Source: Erythrobacter sp.
GTDB taxonomy: Bacteria; Pseudomonadota; Alphaproteobacteria; Sphingomonadales; Sphingomonadaceae
Length of the DNA stretch: 64,000 nucleotides
Assembly (NCBI GenBank): GCA_024642565.1
Contig: JAHEAV010000009.1
Location: 21,611-85,610, forward strand
Direction of reading: 5' to 3'
The translations under genes and the position numbers were made by a program. Below, one piece after another: positions 36,298-46,258 of this stretch (the first letter of the stretch is position 1; every line of letters begins with the position of its first letter). The notes below the pieces were generated by a model. That model saw only the letters and a list, made by a program, of their open reading frames with translations, made no database searches and was not told the origin of the DNA.

Positions 36298-36993
36298 ATG
36301 CGTGTATTGCTGATTGAAGACGAGCCGACAACGGCCAAGGCCATCGAGCTGATGCTGACGACGGAAGGCTTTAACGTCTATTCGACCGACTTGGGCGAAG
36401 AAGGTCTGGATCTGGGCAAGCTGTATGATTACGACATCATCCTGCTCGACCTGAACCTGCCTGATATGCACGGATATGACGTGCTCAAGAAATTGCGGGT
36501 GGCAAAGGTTCAGACACCGGTCCTGATCCTGTCCGGCATCGCCGAGATGGACAGCAAGATCCGCAGCTTCGGCTTCGGGGCTGATGATTATGTCACCAAG
36601 CCGTTCCACCGCGAAGAACTGGTCGCCCGCATCCACGCCGTGGTGCGCCGTTCGAAGGGCCATAGCCAGTCGGTCATCCGTACCGGCAAACTGGCGGTGA
36701 ACCTGGATGCCAAGACCGTCGAAGTCGATGGTGCCCGCGTGCATCTGACCGGCAAGGAATATGCGATGCTCGAGCTGCTTTCGCTGCGCAAGGGCACTAC
36801 GCTGACCAAGGAAATGTTCCTCAACCACCTTTATGGCGGGATGGACGAACCTGAACTCAAGATCATCGATGTTTTCATCTGCAAACTGCGGAAAAAGCTT
36901 TCCCATGCCTGTGGCGGTGAAAATTACATCGAGACTGTTTGGGGCCGTGGTTATGTGCTACGGGATCCCGACGTGAAGGCGGAGGCTGCGTAA
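36298..36993 (+). CDS. ctrA: Cell-cycle response regulator CtrA
   Basis: A 231-aa OmpR-type regulator: receiver domain with D51 as phospho-acceptor ([15 protein letters not shown]) and K101-type switch ([13 protein letters not shown]), then a winged-helix DNA-binding domain ([23 protein letters not shown]...NHLYGG). The sequence is close to CtrA of Caulobacter. It controls cell-cycle, motility and, in many relatives, GTA genes; a GTA-like terminase region lies at the right edge of this window. Confidence 0.95.
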   Translation: MRVLLIEDEPTTAKAIELMLTTEGFNVYSTDLGEEGLDLGKLYDYDIILLDLNLPDMHGYDVLKKLRVAKVQTPVLILSGIAEMDSKIRSFGFGADDYVTKPFHREELVARIHAVVRRSKGHSQSVIRTGKLAVNLDAKTVEVDGARVHLTGKEYAMLELLSLRKGTTLTKEMFLNHLYGGMDEPELKIIDVFICKLRKKLSHACGGENYIETVWGRGYVLRDPDVKAEAA

Positions 36994-37060
36994 GCCCTCC
37001 CCTTTGCCGCAAAATTTTTCCGGCGATTTTCTTCCCAAAGAGTGTCCTCGGATCAACTTA

Positions 37061-37095
37061 CCGCCCCTCAGCTCAGGCTTCGGGGCGGTTTTTTG
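37061..37095 (+). terminator. Rho-independent terminator after ctrA
   Basis: CCGCCCC/GGGGCGG 7-bp stem with a 14-nt loop, followed by TTTTTTG, 65 bp after the ctrA stop. Confidence 0.85.
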
Positions 37096-37180
37096 TCAGG
37101 CCCCCGTCTCTGGCGGGGAAAGAAATATCTTCCGTCACTTCGCTTGAGGGAAAGCCGACAACCCACTAAGCGCAGCGCGC

Positions 37181-37882
37181 ATGACAGCCTATAAATCTGG
37201 TGACCCCACCACGCTCAACCGCCTCTATGGCCGCGCCGTTGGTAAACCACTGCGGGCCGGGCAACAGGAACTGGTCGACCGGCTCTTGCCGCAGATTTCC
37301 GTACCTGCCGAAGGTCCGATAGTGGCCGAGCGGTTGTTCGGCGATGAACGCCCCATGCATTTCGAGATCGGCTTCGGGTCTGGCGAACATATGGCGGACC
37401 GCGCCGATCTGTTGCCCAATCACGGCTTCATCGGGGCCGAACCCTTTCTCAACGGTGTTGCCGCCGCTCTGGTCCATATTCGCGATCGTGCCTTGCCCAA
37501 TATCCGTCTGCACCATGGGGATGCACTGGAAGTGCTGGCCCGCGTGCCGGACGCCTCCCTCAGTTTTGTTTATTTGCTCCACCCCGACCCCTGGCCGAAA
37601 GCGCGCCATGCAAAACGGCGGATGATGAACGACGGGCCGCTAGATCTGATCGCGGCCAAGTTGAAGCCTGGCGGCGAATTCCGCTTCGGTACCGACCATC
37701 CGGTTTACCTGCGCCATGCGCTGATGGTGATGCGGCGGCACTGGCACCAGTTTGAATGGCTGATCGAAGGCCCAAAGGATTTCCAGAACCGCCCCGGCGG
37801 CTGGGGCGAAACCCGTTATGAAAAGAAAGCCCGCAAGCAGGGCCACGAAGTCTGGTATTTCCGGTACCGGCGGCGCGGATAA
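37181..37882 (+). CDS. trmB: tRNA (guanine-N7-)-methyltransferase
   Basis: A 233-aa SAM enzyme with FEIGFGSGEHMADRA (SAM loop), FIGAEPFLNGVAAAL and LLHPDPWPKARHAKRR (the PDPWPK motif specific for TrmB). It modifies G46 in tRNA variable loops. ATG 37181 fits the family length. Downstream are 231 bp without a gene. Confidence 0.97.
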   Translation: MTAYKSGDPTTLNRLYGRAVGKPLRAGQQELVDRLLPQISVPAEGPIVAERLFGDERPMHFEIGFGSGEHMADRADLLPNHGFIGAEPFLNGVAAALVHIRDRALPNIRLHHGDALEVLARVPDASLSFVYLLHPDPWPKARHAKRRMMNDGPLDLIAAKLKPGGEFRFGTDHPVYLRHALMVMRRHWHQFEWLIEGPKDFQNRPGGWGETRYEKKARKQGHEVWYFRYRRRG

Positions 37883-38113
37883 GCTTCGCAATCGCCGCGC
37901 CTGATTTCCTACTCGGCTGCAACGCGCTATCGCTGTGGCTGGCTCTTTCGCATTGTTGGCATCATGGCACGCTTTTCGCCGCACCCGCATGTGTGTCTTC
38001 CCGCATGTGCGGGGCCTGTAACTGGCGGAATTATGCGCTTTTCGGGTGGCGGACACATTTTGTAGGATGTGTCACTTCTGTCCGCCCTGCTCTGCGGCAC
38101 CGGTGGGCTGCGG
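37883..38113. other. Noncoding gap between trmB and the maeB 3' end
   Basis: The 231 bp hold some GC-rich inverted repeats (for example around CCGCAC...GTGCGG near 37980-38010) but no poly-T tract, and I see no convincing terminator, RNA gene or ORF. Confidence 0.5.
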
Positions 38114-40375
38114 CTATCCGACCACGCCCGCCGCAGCCAGCACTGCCAGCGTCAGCAAATCGGGCGCAATCGCGGTCATCGGCACGATCTGGACCGGTTT
38201 TTCCATGCCGATCAGCATCGGGCCGATCGTATCGTCACCGCCCAATTCGCGCAAAATCTTGGCCGAGAGATTGGCCGATTGCAGACCCGGCATGATCAGG
38301 ACATTGGCCGGGCCAGACAAACGGCTGAAGGGGTATAGCGCCATCACTTTCGGATTGAGCGCGGCGTCGGGTGCCATTTCCCCTTCATATTCGAAACCGG
38401 GATCTTCGGCATCGAGGATCGCCACCGCTCCGCGGATATTGTCGAGCCATTTGCCGCTGGGGTTACCGAAGGTCGAATAGGACAGGAAGGCAACACGCGG
38501 TTCATGGCCCATGCGGCGGGCCACAGCGGCTGTTTCGCGTGCAATATGGGCCAGTTCTTCCGCGCTGGGCCGTTCGTTGATTGTCGTGTCCGCAAGGAAG
38601 GTGGTGTGGTTCTTGCCGATCATCATGTGAATTCCGAAAGGCAGCGCCCCCTTCTTGGAATCGAGCACCAGATTCACCTCGCGCGCTGTTTGCGCGAAAG
38701 TGCGCGTCACGCCGGAAATCATGGCGTCGCCGTGGCCCAGCGCAACCAACAAGGCGGAAAAGACATTGCGTTCCTGGTTGACCATCCGGCGCACGTCACG
38801 CTCTGTATAGCCGCGCCGCTGCAGCCGCTTGTACAGATAGTCGACCATGGCCGGGACATAATCACTATCGGCCGAATTCTGGATTTCGAAATCGCCGGCA
38901 TTATCCGCCCCGAGCATATGCAATTTGTCCGCAACCGCCTTGGTCCGGCCAACCAGAACCGGGGTGCCATACCCGAAATCCCGGAACTGGATTGCCGCGC
39001 GCAGCACCACATCCTCCTCCGCTTCGGCGAAAACCACACGCTTGGGGTTGGCCTTGGCGATTTCGTATGCGTTGGTCAGTACGGCAGTGGTCGGGTTAAG
39101 GCGCGATTTCAGCGCCAGGCGATAGGCGTCGAAATCCTCAATCGGTGCCTTGGCAACGCCTGAATCCATCGCCGCCTTGGCCACGGCGGAGGACACCACT
39201 TCCATCAGGCGCGGATCGAATGGCGCTGGGATGATGTAATCGGTGCCAAACTTGTGGTTCTTGCCATAAGCTGCCGCCACTTCATCGGGTACGCGTTGAC
39301 GGGCCAATTCGGCAATCGCATGGGCTGCGGCGATCTTCATTTCCTCGTTAATAGCCGTCGCCTGAACATCCAGCGCACCGCGGAAAATGAAGGGGAAGCC
39401 AAGCACATTGTTGACCTGATTGGGATAATCGCTGCGGCCGGTGGCGATGATTGCATCGGGCCTCACCGCTTTCGCATCATCCGGCGTGATTTCGGGATCA
39501 GGATTGGCCATGGCGAAAATGATCGGATTCTTCGCCATTTTTACGACCCATTCGGGCTTCAGCGCGCCCGCTGCCGACAGGCCGAGAAAAATATCCGCTC
39601 CGTTCAAAGCTTCTTCCAGACTGCGTGCCTCGGTCGGCACGGCATGGGCGCTCTTCCATTGGTCGACATTGTCGCGCCCGGGATAAATCGGTCCGGTCCG
39701 GTCGCAGACGATCACGTTTTCATGGCGCACGCCGATCGATTTGATCAACGCGGTGCAGGCAAGCGCAGAGGCGCCCGCGCCGTTGACCACCATTTTCACA
39801 TCCTTGAAGTCCCGCCCGGTCAGATGGCAGGCATTGATCAGACCGGCAGCAGCGATGATCGCGGTGCCGTGCTGGTCATCATGCATGACAGGAATATTCA
39901 TCCGGTCGCGCAGGGCCTGCTCGATGATAAAGCATTCGGGCGCAGCAATGTCTTCGAGATTTATGCCGCCAAAGGTCGGCTCCATCAAGGCAACGGCATT
40001 GATGAAAGCTTCGGGATCCTCCGTGTCGAGTTCGATGTCGATGGAATCGACATCGGCAAAACGCTTGAACAACACCGCCTTGCCTTCCATCACCGGTTTT
40101 GAAGCCAGCGCGCCGAGATTGCCCATCCCGAGGATCGCTGTGCCGTTGGTAATCACGGCGACAAGATTGGCCCGGGCGGTGTATTTCGCAGCATTGGCCG
40201 GATCGTCGGCAATCGCCTGAACCGGTGCGGCGACACCTGGCGAATAGGCAAGCGACAGGTCGCGCTGGGTCGCCATGGGTTTGGAGGCAACAATCTCAAT
40301 CTTACCGGGCCGGATAGTCTCGTGATAGAACAAGGCTTCGCGTGTCGTGAAGCTGGTCTGTTTTTCGTCGGCCAA
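38114..40375 (-). CDS. maeB: NADP-dependent malic enzyme with phosphotransacetylase-like C-domain
   Basis: 753 aa; malic enzyme domain (residues about 1-420: YSPGVAAPVQAI, MNIPVMHDDQHGTAII, VNGAGASALAC) fused to a Pta-like domain (KRVVFAEAEEDVVLRAA...), as in proteobacterial MaeB. It decarboxylates malate to pyruvate with NADP. The start is TTG 40375 because GGAGG sits 7 nt upstream and homology begins at ADEKQ; the track start at 40543 reads into the mutS gene. Divergent from mutS. Confidence 0.95.
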   Translation of the reverse strand: MADEKQTSFTTREALFYHETIRPGKIEIVASKPMATQRDLSLAYSPGVAAPVQAIADDPANAAKYTARANLVAVITNGTAILGMGNLGALASKPVMEGKAVLFKRFADVDSIDIELDTEDPEAFINAVALMEPTFGGINLEDIAAPECFIIEQALRDRMNIPVMHDDQHGTAIIAAAGLINACHLTGRDFKDVKMVVNGAGASALACTALIKSIGVRHENVIVCDRTGPIYPGRDNVDQWKSAHAVPTEARSLEEALNGADIFLGLSAAGALKPEWVVKMAKNPIIFAMANPDPEITPDDAKAVRPDAIIATGRSDYPNQVNNVLGFPFIFRGALDVQATAINEEMKIAAAHAIAELARQRVPDEVAAAYGKNHKFGTDYIIPAPFDPRLMEVVSSAVAKAAMDSGVAKAPIEDFDAYRLALKSRLNPTTAVLTNAYEIAKANPKRVVFAEAEEDVVLRAAIQFRDFGYGTPVLVGRTKAVADKLHMLGADNAGDFEIQNSADSDYVPAMVDYLYKRLQRRGYTERDVRRMVNQERNVFSALLVALGHGDAMISGVTRTFAQTAREVNLVLDSKKGALPFGIHMMIGKNHTTFLADTTINERPSAEELAHIARETAAVARRMGHEPRVAFLSYSTFGNPSGKWLDNIRGAVAILDAEDPGFEYEGEMAPDAALNPKVMALYPFSRLSGPANVLIMPGLQSANLSAKILRELGGDDTIGPMLIGMEKPVQIVPMTAIAPDLLTLAVLAAAGVVG

Positions 40376-40488
40376 GTCTGATCCTCCCGTGTTATGCCAA
40401 GCAGTAACGGACGCGGCGCAAAAGCGATAGGGGAAAGCTGGCACGATACCCTTCCCGAATCGCTGGCGGCGCGGCAAGCGCTTCAGCA

Positions 40489-43107
40489 ATGGCGGTTGGC
40501 AAATCAAGCGGGGCGACCCCAATGATGCAGCAGTATCTCGCACTTAAGCGAGAGGCAGAGGGCTGCCTGCTGTTTTACCGGATGGGCGATTTCTTCGAAC
40601 TTTTCTTCGACGATGCGAGGGAAGCGTCCGCCATTCTCGATATCGCTTTGACCAGCCGGGGGGAACACGATGGGGCCCCGGTGGCGATGTGCGGTGTGCC
40701 GGCCCATGCCGCAGAAGGTTACCTAGCGCGGTTGATCAAGGCCGGCTGCCGCGTGGCAATCGCCGAACAGGTGGAAACGCCCGAGGAAGCGAAGCGGCGA
40801 GGCGGCTCAAAGGCACTGGTCGCGCGCAGTATCGTGCGCTTTGTGACGAGCGGTACGCTGACGGAAGAAGCGCTGCTCGAACCGCGCCGGGCAAACATCC
40901 TCGCGGCAATATGCGAAGTGCGCGGGCGTATCGGGATCGCCGCTTGCGACATCTCGACCGGCAGAATGGAACTGGAAGAATGCGCGCCCGAAGCCATGAG
41001 CGCGGCGCTTGCCCGATTGGACCCGAGCGAGTTGGTCGTGCCTGAAGGTTGGGACGGAGCGCCGGATAATGCGATCCAACGGCCGCGTCAGGACTTTGCC
41101 AGCGATGCGGGCGAGCAGCGGCTGAAAGCGGTGCATGGCGTGGCTACGCTTGACGGTTTCGGTACCTTCACGCGGGCTATGTTGTCGGCCGCGGGCGGCC
41201 TGGTTGGGTATCTCGACCATGTCGGGCGCGGTAATCTGCCGCTTCTTTTACCGCCTGTCGCCCATGTGGGCGAGGCCGCGTTGGTGATGGATGAGGCGAC
41301 CCGGGCCAGCCTCGAAATTCTGCAATCGCAACAGGGCGGCCGTACCGGCAGTCTGCTTGCGGCAATAGACCGCTGTGTGACCGGTGCAGGTGCGCGGCAG
41401 CTTGCCGAAGACCTTGCTGCACCCTTGCTCGGCTGCGAAGCAATAAACGCGCGGCTGTTGATGGTGCACTGGCTGCACGATGATCCTTTGCTCCGCGCGG
41501 ATCTGCGAGAAGTGATGCGGGCACTGCCGGATATTGGCCGCGCCTTGGGGCGCGTTGTCGCTGGCCGCGGCAGTCCTCGCGATCTTGGCCAGATTCGCGA
41601 CGGTCTGGCGGAAGCCCGGCGGATTGGTGACTTTCTCTCGGGCAAACCGGATCGCCCCAGCTTGCTGGACCGGTTGCTGCCAGCCTTGGGCGGACATGGC
41701 GCGCTGGTCGATCTGCTGCAACGCGCTTTGGTTGCATCGCCTCCGACTGAACGCAGCCAAGGTGGGTTTATCGCGGAAAGTTTTGATGCCGCACTCGACG
41801 AATTACGAGCCATTTCGGGCAACGCCCGACGCGCGATTGCTGCGCTGGAAAACCGGTACCGCACCGATACCGGAATCGCTGCCCTGAAGATCCGGCACAA
41901 TGGCGTTCTCGGTTACTTCATTGAAGTGCCCGCAAGGCATGGCGATGCGCTGATGTCATCGGATAGCGGTTTCACCCATCGCCAGACGATGGCCGGGGCT
42001 GTACGCTTCAATTCCTTGCAACTTCACGAAGAGGCCGGACGGATAACGGAAGCCGGTGGTCATGCGCTTGCCGCAGAAGACGCCCATTTCGAAGAATTGA
42101 CCGCACATGTGGTTGAGGCGCGAAGTGCCATTGCACAAACTGCCGCAGCCCTTGCCCGCATCGATGTCGCGGCAAGCCAAGCGGAACGCGCCGCCGAAGG
42201 CGGCTGGTGCCGACCCGAAATTGTCGAAGAACCCGTTCTGGCAATCACAAGCGGGCGCCATCCCGTAGTCGAGACAGCCCTGGCGGCATCCGGCGCGCGC
42301 TTCGTAGACAATGATTGCCAATTGTCTCCCGACGACCGACTGTGGCTGATTGGCGGCCCCAATATGGGCGGCAAGTCCACCTTCCTCCGGCAAAATGCGC
42401 TGATCGTAATACTGGCGCAATCCGGGGGTTATGTTCCTGCAGCAAGCGCCACCATCGGATTGGTCGACAAGCTTTTCAGCCGCGTCGGGGCATCGGACAA
42501 TCTGGCGCGCGGCCGCTCCACCTTCATGGTCGAAATGGTCGAAACCGCTGCCATCCTGGCGCAAGCGGGGGAGCGAAGCTTTGTGATTCTGGACGAAGTG
42601 GGACGCGGCACTTCGACTTACGACGGCTTGGCGCTGGCTTGGGCCGTCGTCGAAGCTGTGCATGGCACAAACCGGTCGCGCTGCCTGTTCGCCACGCATT
42701 ATCACGAGCTGTCCCGATTGGCTGACAGCTGCGAAGCGTTATCGCTTCACCATGTTTGCGCCCGCGAGTGGAAGGGAGAGCTGGTGTTGCTGCACGAATT
42801 GGCCGAGGGGCCAGCCGATCGCAGCTATGGATTGGCTGTCGCCAAGCTGGCCGGTTTGCCAAAGGATGTTGTCGCCCGGGCCAAATCCGTGCTCGACAGA
42901 CTGGAGAAGGGCCGCGCGGAAACAGGCGGGCTCGCTGCGGGCCTTGGCGACTTGCCGCTGTTTGCCGCAGCAAGTTACAGCCAGGCCGAATTGCGCGATA
43001 CCTTGCGCGAGCGGCTCGAGGCACTCGATGTGGATGCGCTTAGTCCGCTCGATGCTCTTCAGCTTATTTATGAGCTTAAACGCGATGCGGCAGCAACCGA
43101 ACCTTAA
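40489..43107 (+). CDS. mutS: DNA mismatch repair protein MutS
   Basis: 872 aa. The mismatch-binding loop is FYRMGDFFELF (F-x-E retained); connector, lever and clamp domains follow, then the ABC-type ATPase with Walker A GGPNMGGKSTFLRQ, DEVGRGTSTYDGLA and FATHYHEL. It recognises mismatches and starts repair. It shares a 113-bp divergent gap with maeB. Confidence 0.98.
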   Translation: MAVGKSSGATPMMQQYLALKREAEGCLLFYRMGDFFELFFDDAREASAILDIALTSRGEHDGAPVAMCGVPAHAAEGYLARLIKAGCRVAIAEQVETPEEAKRRGGSKALVARSIVRFVTSGTLTEEALLEPRRANILAAICEVRGRIGIAACDISTGRMELEECAPEAMSAALARLDPSELVVPEGWDGAPDNAIQRPRQDFASDAGEQRLKAVHGVATLDGFGTFTRAMLSAAGGLVGYLDHVGRGNLPLLLPPVAHVGEAALVMDEATRASLEILQSQQGGRTGSLLAAIDRCVTGAGARQLAEDLAAPLLGCEAINARLLMVHWLHDDPLLRADLREVMRALPDIGRALGRVVAGRGSPRDLGQIRDGLAEARRIGDFLSGKPDRPSLLDRLLPALGGHGALVDLLQRALVASPPTERSQGGFIAESFDAALDELRAISGNARRAIAALENRYRTDTGIAALKIRHNGVLGYFIEVPARHGDALMSSDSGFTHRQTMAGAVRFNSLQLHEEAGRITEAGGHALAAEDAHFEELTAHVVEARSAIAQTAAALARIDVAASQAERAAEGGWCRPEIVEEPVLAITSGRHPVVETALAASGARFVDNDCQLSPDDRLWLIGGPNMGGKSTFLRQNALIVILAQSGGYVPAASATIGLVDKLFSRVGASDNLARGRSTFMVEMVETAAILAQAGERSFVILDEVGRGTSTYDGLALAWAVVEAVHGTNRSRCLFATHYHELSRLADSCEALSLHHVCAREWKGELVLLHELAEGPADRSYGLAVAKLAGLPKDVVARAKSVLDRLEKGRAETGGLAAGLGDLPLFAAASYSQAELRDTLRERLEALDVDALSPLDALQLIYELKRDAAATEP

Positions 43108-43132
43108 CCGTGGCCGCTTAGAATTGCGGCAA

Positions 43133-43507
43133 ATGCGCAATTATATGTTCAAGAGCCGGTGGGGGGCGTTACTGTTCGTCTGCCTGATCGCCTTCGGGGC
43201 CGCCAATCTAATCGGCAGTTCTGAAGAGGATGGAGTATTGCTTCAGGCGACGGCGAAAATCGCCAAGGATCAGGACGAATTTGGCCAATTAAGCGACATG
43301 CCGGACAGCACCGGCCCCGCGCCAGATTCGGCATGGGGAACAGAGCCCGATGACACGTCGGTTGACGGTTTTGCTGACGATGCCGATTTAATCAACGATG
43401 CCAGAGGATTTGACCCCACACCCGATTTGGACCCTCAGCAGGAACTCGAAAAAATCAATCGGGATGACGGCGCTGTTATCGTGATCGATCGCGGCGAGGC
43501 TGATTGA
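43133..43507 (+). CDS. Single-pass membrane protein with acidic tail, unknown function
   Basis: 124 aa from ATG 43133, 25 bp after mutS. One N-terminal helix (WGALLFVCLIAFGAANLI, about residues 10-27), then a strongly acidic, Asp/Pro-rich periplasmic or cytosolic tail ending VIVIDRGEAD. The track ORF starts inside mutS and is too long. No domain recognised; probably cotranscribed with mutS. Confidence 0.65.
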   Translation: MRNYMFKSRWGALLFVCLIAFGAANLIGSSEEDGVLLQATAKIAKDQDEFGQLSDMPDSTGPAPDSAWGTEPDDTSVDGFADDADLINDARGFDPTPDLDPQQELEKINRDDGAVIVIDRGEAD

Positions 43508-43516
43508 TACTGCCCC

Positions 43517-44386
43517 TTACCGCGTCGGAACCGGAGTTTCGCCTGAATAATCATAAAACCCTCTTCCGGTCTTTCGCCCCAGCCAACCGGCTTCGACATA
43601 TTTCACCAGCAAGGGAGCAGGACGGTATTTTGCATCGCCCGTTGTCTGTTGCAGAATTCGGACGATATCCAGCACGGTGTCGAGCCCGACGAAATCGGCC
43701 AGTTCAAGCGGCCCCATCGGGTGGTTGAGGCCGATCCGGCACCCTTTGTCGATATCCGCGATACTGGCGGTACCCTGCCCTAGCACGAACGCCGCCTCAT
43801 TGAGCATCGGGATCAGTATCCGGTTGACCACGAAACCCGGCTCGTCTTGCACTTCGACCACCTGTTTGCCCAGGCTTTCAGCAAAGGCACGGGTGCGTGC
43901 CGTGGTTTCCGGGCTGGTGGCAAGGCCCGGAATGATCTCGATCAGACCCATAACAGGCACCGGGTTGAAGAAATGGAGCCCGATAAAACGCGCGGGGTCT
44001 GGCGAGAAATTTGCCATCCGCGTAATCGGTATAGAGCTGGTGTTACTGGCCATAATGGCACCGGGTGCCAGGACCTTGCTAGCTTCGCCGAAGATCGCCT
44101 GCTTGATCAATTCCTTTTCGGTCGCTGCCTCGATTATCAATTCGGCGTCGGCCATCGCGGCATAGTCGGAAATCGGTGTGATCCGCGCAATCGCCGCTTC
44201 CGCTTCCGCGATTTCCAGTTTTCCGCGCCCGACCAATTTCCCGAGAGCATTTTCAATGCCAGCCTTGGCCTTTGTTGCCACCGCAAGGTCGATGTCAGAC
44301 AACAAAACCTGCATTCCGTGTTGTGCGATTGTCTGGGCAATGCCCGAACCCATCTGTCCGGCCCCGATAACGGCAATCTTCTGCAT
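43517..44386 (-). CDS. hbd: 3-hydroxybutyryl-CoA dehydrogenase
   Basis: 289 aa; Rossmann motif [14 protein letters not shown] at the N-terminus, catalytic region SNTSSIPIT and [17 protein letters not shown] (catalytic His), and the C-terminal dimer domain [18 protein letters not shown]. It interconverts 3-hydroxybutyryl-CoA and acetoacetyl-CoA with NAD, feeding the ScoAB step. ATG 44386 chosen by homology. Confidence 0.95.
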   Translation of the reverse strand: MQKIAVIGAGQMGSGIAQTIAQHGMQVLLSDIDLAVATKAKAGIENALGKLVGRGKLEIAEAEAAIARITPISDYAAMADAELIIEAATEKELIKQAIFGEASKVLAPGAIMASNTSSIPITRMANFSPDPARFIGLHFFNPVPVMGLIEIIPGLATSPETTARTRAFAESLGKQVVEVQDEPGFVVNRILIPMLNEAAFVLGQGTASIADIDKGCRIGLNHPMGPLELADFVGLDTVLDIVRILQQTTGDAKYRPAPLLVKYVEAGWLGRKTGRGFYDYSGETPVPTR

Positions 44387-44459
44387 TACACCAATCCTTC
44401 GCAGTTGCAGCAAGCGCGCCTGTTAGCGGCTCGTCACAACCATGCCTAGTGGTGCATTT

Positions 44460-45044
44460 TTATCGATTTGCGCCGGGGATCCATTTTACATCGCCCGCGC
44501 CAGCATGGTTCGCCACACGGGCAAGTACAAAGAGATAGTCGGATAGGCGGTTGATATAGGCGATAGCGGCCGGATTGACGGGTTCCGCACCAGCCAGCGC
44601 TGTGACCTTTCGCTCAGCCCGGCGCACAGAGGCACGCGCGACATGGGTCCGTGCCGCCGCTTCGCTGCCGCCTGGCAACACGAAACTGGTCAAGGGCGAA
44701 AGTCCTTCGTTCAGGCCGTCAATTGCGGTTTCCAGCCATTTTACCTGTGCTGGGACCACGCGAAGGACCATTTCCGACGGGGAGAAATCCTGTCCGCCAA
44801 CATCTCCAAGCGGGGTTGCCAGATCAGCACCCAGATCAAACATGTCATTCTGGATGCGGAAAAGCGCGCTGGCATGGTTGCTGCCCGCCAGAGCCACTGC
44901 GGCCAATCCAATCGCGCTGTTGGCCTCGTCCACCGCACCGATCGCTTCGATCCGCAACGCATGTTTTGAACAGCGCGAACCGTCGACCAGACCGGTCGAG
45001 CCATCATCGCCGGTTCGGGTATAGATCTTGTTGAGCTTGACCAC
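44460..45044 (-). CDS. PduO-type cob(I)alamin adenosyltransferase
   Basis: 194 aa; start MVKLNKIYTRTGDDGSTGL gives the ATP-binding TRTGDxG motif. FDLGADLAT and RASVRRAERKV (ATP-contacting arginines) and the NRLSDYLFVLAR helix follow. It makes adenosylcobalamin. It lies 12 bp after the HIG1-type gene on the same strand, so the two may be cotranscribed. Confidence 0.95.
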   Translation of the reverse strand: MVKLNKIYTRTGDDGSTGLVDGSRCSKHALRIEAIGAVDEANSAIGLAAVALAGSNHASALFRIQNDMFDLGADLATPLGDVGGQDFSPSEMVLRVVPAQVKWLETAIDGLNEGLSPLTSFVLPGGSEAAARTHVARASVRRAERKVTALAGAEPVNPAAIAYINRLSDYLFVLARVANHAGAGDVKWIPGANR

Positions 45045-45056
45045 GTTGAGACCGCG

Positions 45057-45302
45057 TCAACCGCGTCCGCTTACCGCCAGGATCACGGCCACCACGGCAA
45101 TTGCCATGGCCTGATATTTGATGCGATTGAACATCATCTTGTTCTGCAGCAACTGCATTTCGCTCGCCTGATCGCTCCCGCCGGCTTCGAGATCCATCTT
45201 GGTGCTCTTCAGGAATGCCGCGATTCCGCGCACCAACGAAAAAACGACTAGTGCACAGAGCACAACGAGGATGAGAATAAGTAGAGTTGTCATTTCCTTC
45301 AT
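45057..45302 (-). CDS. HIG1-domain twin transmembrane protein
   Basis: 81 aa with two membrane helices (LLILILVVLCALVVFSLV and AMAIAVVAVILAVSG) flanking a loop with LQNKMMFNRIKYQ, the HIG1/hypoxia-induced protein signature. In alphaproteobacteria and mitochondria such proteins associate with respiratory complexes, especially cytochrome oxidase. The gene starts directly at the gluQ stop (TAAATG); an internal ATG at 45293 is an alternative start. Confidence 0.8.
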   Translation of the reverse strand: MKEMTTLLILILVVLCALVVFSLVRGIAAFLKSTKMDLEAGGSDQASEMQLLQNKMMFNRIKYQAMAIAVVAVILAVSGRG

Positions 45303-46130
45303 TTAGGATTGCTGCAGCGAAATACCAGAAGGAAAGAGATTCCTGCGCAGGTTTGCCGCCAGCGATGACCCATCTTCCCCCGCCTTTCGCCGATCGGCCA
45401 GCGCGGGGGAACCGCGCCGCTTGGCAAGTTTTGTTCCGGAACCATCAACCAGAAGTGGATGATGATGCCAGCGCGGCACTGGAATATTCAACAACTCCTG
45501 CAACAGGCGATGGATATGGGTAGCGGCAAACAGGTCACGGCCGCGGGTTACCAGCGTGACGCCATCAGCCGCATCGTCCAGCGTGACCGCAAGATGATAG
45601 CTGGCGGGTGCTTCCTTGCGTAGCAGCACCACATCGCCCAACTGATCGGCACGCGCGATCTGTTCGCCCGCAAGGGCATCGATCCACGTCAGTTCGCCCG
45701 TGCGTTTCAAAGCCGCAGAAACATCCAGCCGCCAGGCCGCACCCTGCGTGTTGTCCGGCGGACAACGCTTGCAAGTTCCAGGGTAGATCGGACCCTCTGG
45801 CCCCATAGTGGTGATGGCAGCAGCAATTTCGGTTCGGGTGCAGACGCATGGATAAAGAAGGCCCTGCGCCTTTAACCGGCTGGCAGCCTTTGCATAGCTG
45901 GTGATCCTTGTGGATTGTGCCGGCACTTCCTCCCATTCCAACCCTAGCCAGGCGAGGTCTGCGCGAAACGCATCTGAAAGTTCGGGTTTGCTGCGCGTGC
46001 CGTCAATATCTTCCACCCGCAAAAGGAATCGTCCGCCTGCTTCCCGTGCCAGATCATGGGCAACGATTGCCGAATAGGCATGACCCAGATGCAACGGGCC
46101 ATTCGGGCTAGGGGCAAAGCGAGTGACCAT
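45303..46130 (-). CDS. gluQ: tRNA glutamyl-Q(34) synthetase
   Basis: 275 aa GluRS catalytic-core paralogue without an anticodon domain. RFAPSPNGPLHLGHAYSA carries the HLGH motif, CVCTR...CKRC provides zinc ligands and GTKLAKRRG is the KMSKS equivalent. It attaches glutamate to queuosine in tRNA-Asp. ATG 46130 starts MVTRFAPSP; ATG 46133 directly before it is equally possible. Confidence 0.93.
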   Translation of the reverse strand: MVTRFAPSPNGPLHLGHAYSAIVAHDLAREAGGRFLLRVEDIDGTRSKPELSDAFRADLAWLGLEWEEVPAQSTRITSYAKAASRLKAQGLLYPCVCTRTEIAAAITTMGPEGPIYPGTCKRCPPDNTQGAAWRLDVSAALKRTGELTWIDALAGEQIARADQLGDVVLLRKEAPASYHLAVTLDDAADGVTLVTRGRDLFAATHIHRLLQELLNIPVPRWHHHPLLVDGSGTKLAKRRGSPALADRRKAGEDGSSLAANLRRNLFPSGISLQQS

Positions 46131-46258
46131 CATGTTTCGGACAGAATTTGGTAAAACCTTGCGAATCGGCAAAAAGCCTGTGGATTCCGCCTCTGTAACA
46201 GGCTTGACGCTTTTCCGCGCAAATGCTCCGTTACAGGCAATCGGGAGGAGCACCGCAC

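Noticed and set aside
37980-38020. Inverted repeat as a terminator for trmB or maeB
   Set aside because: No T-tract follows on either strand and pairing is imperfect.
39254-40102. 282-aa plus-strand ORF opposite maeB
   Set aside because: The malic enzyme frame is intact and continuous, so this is a shadow.
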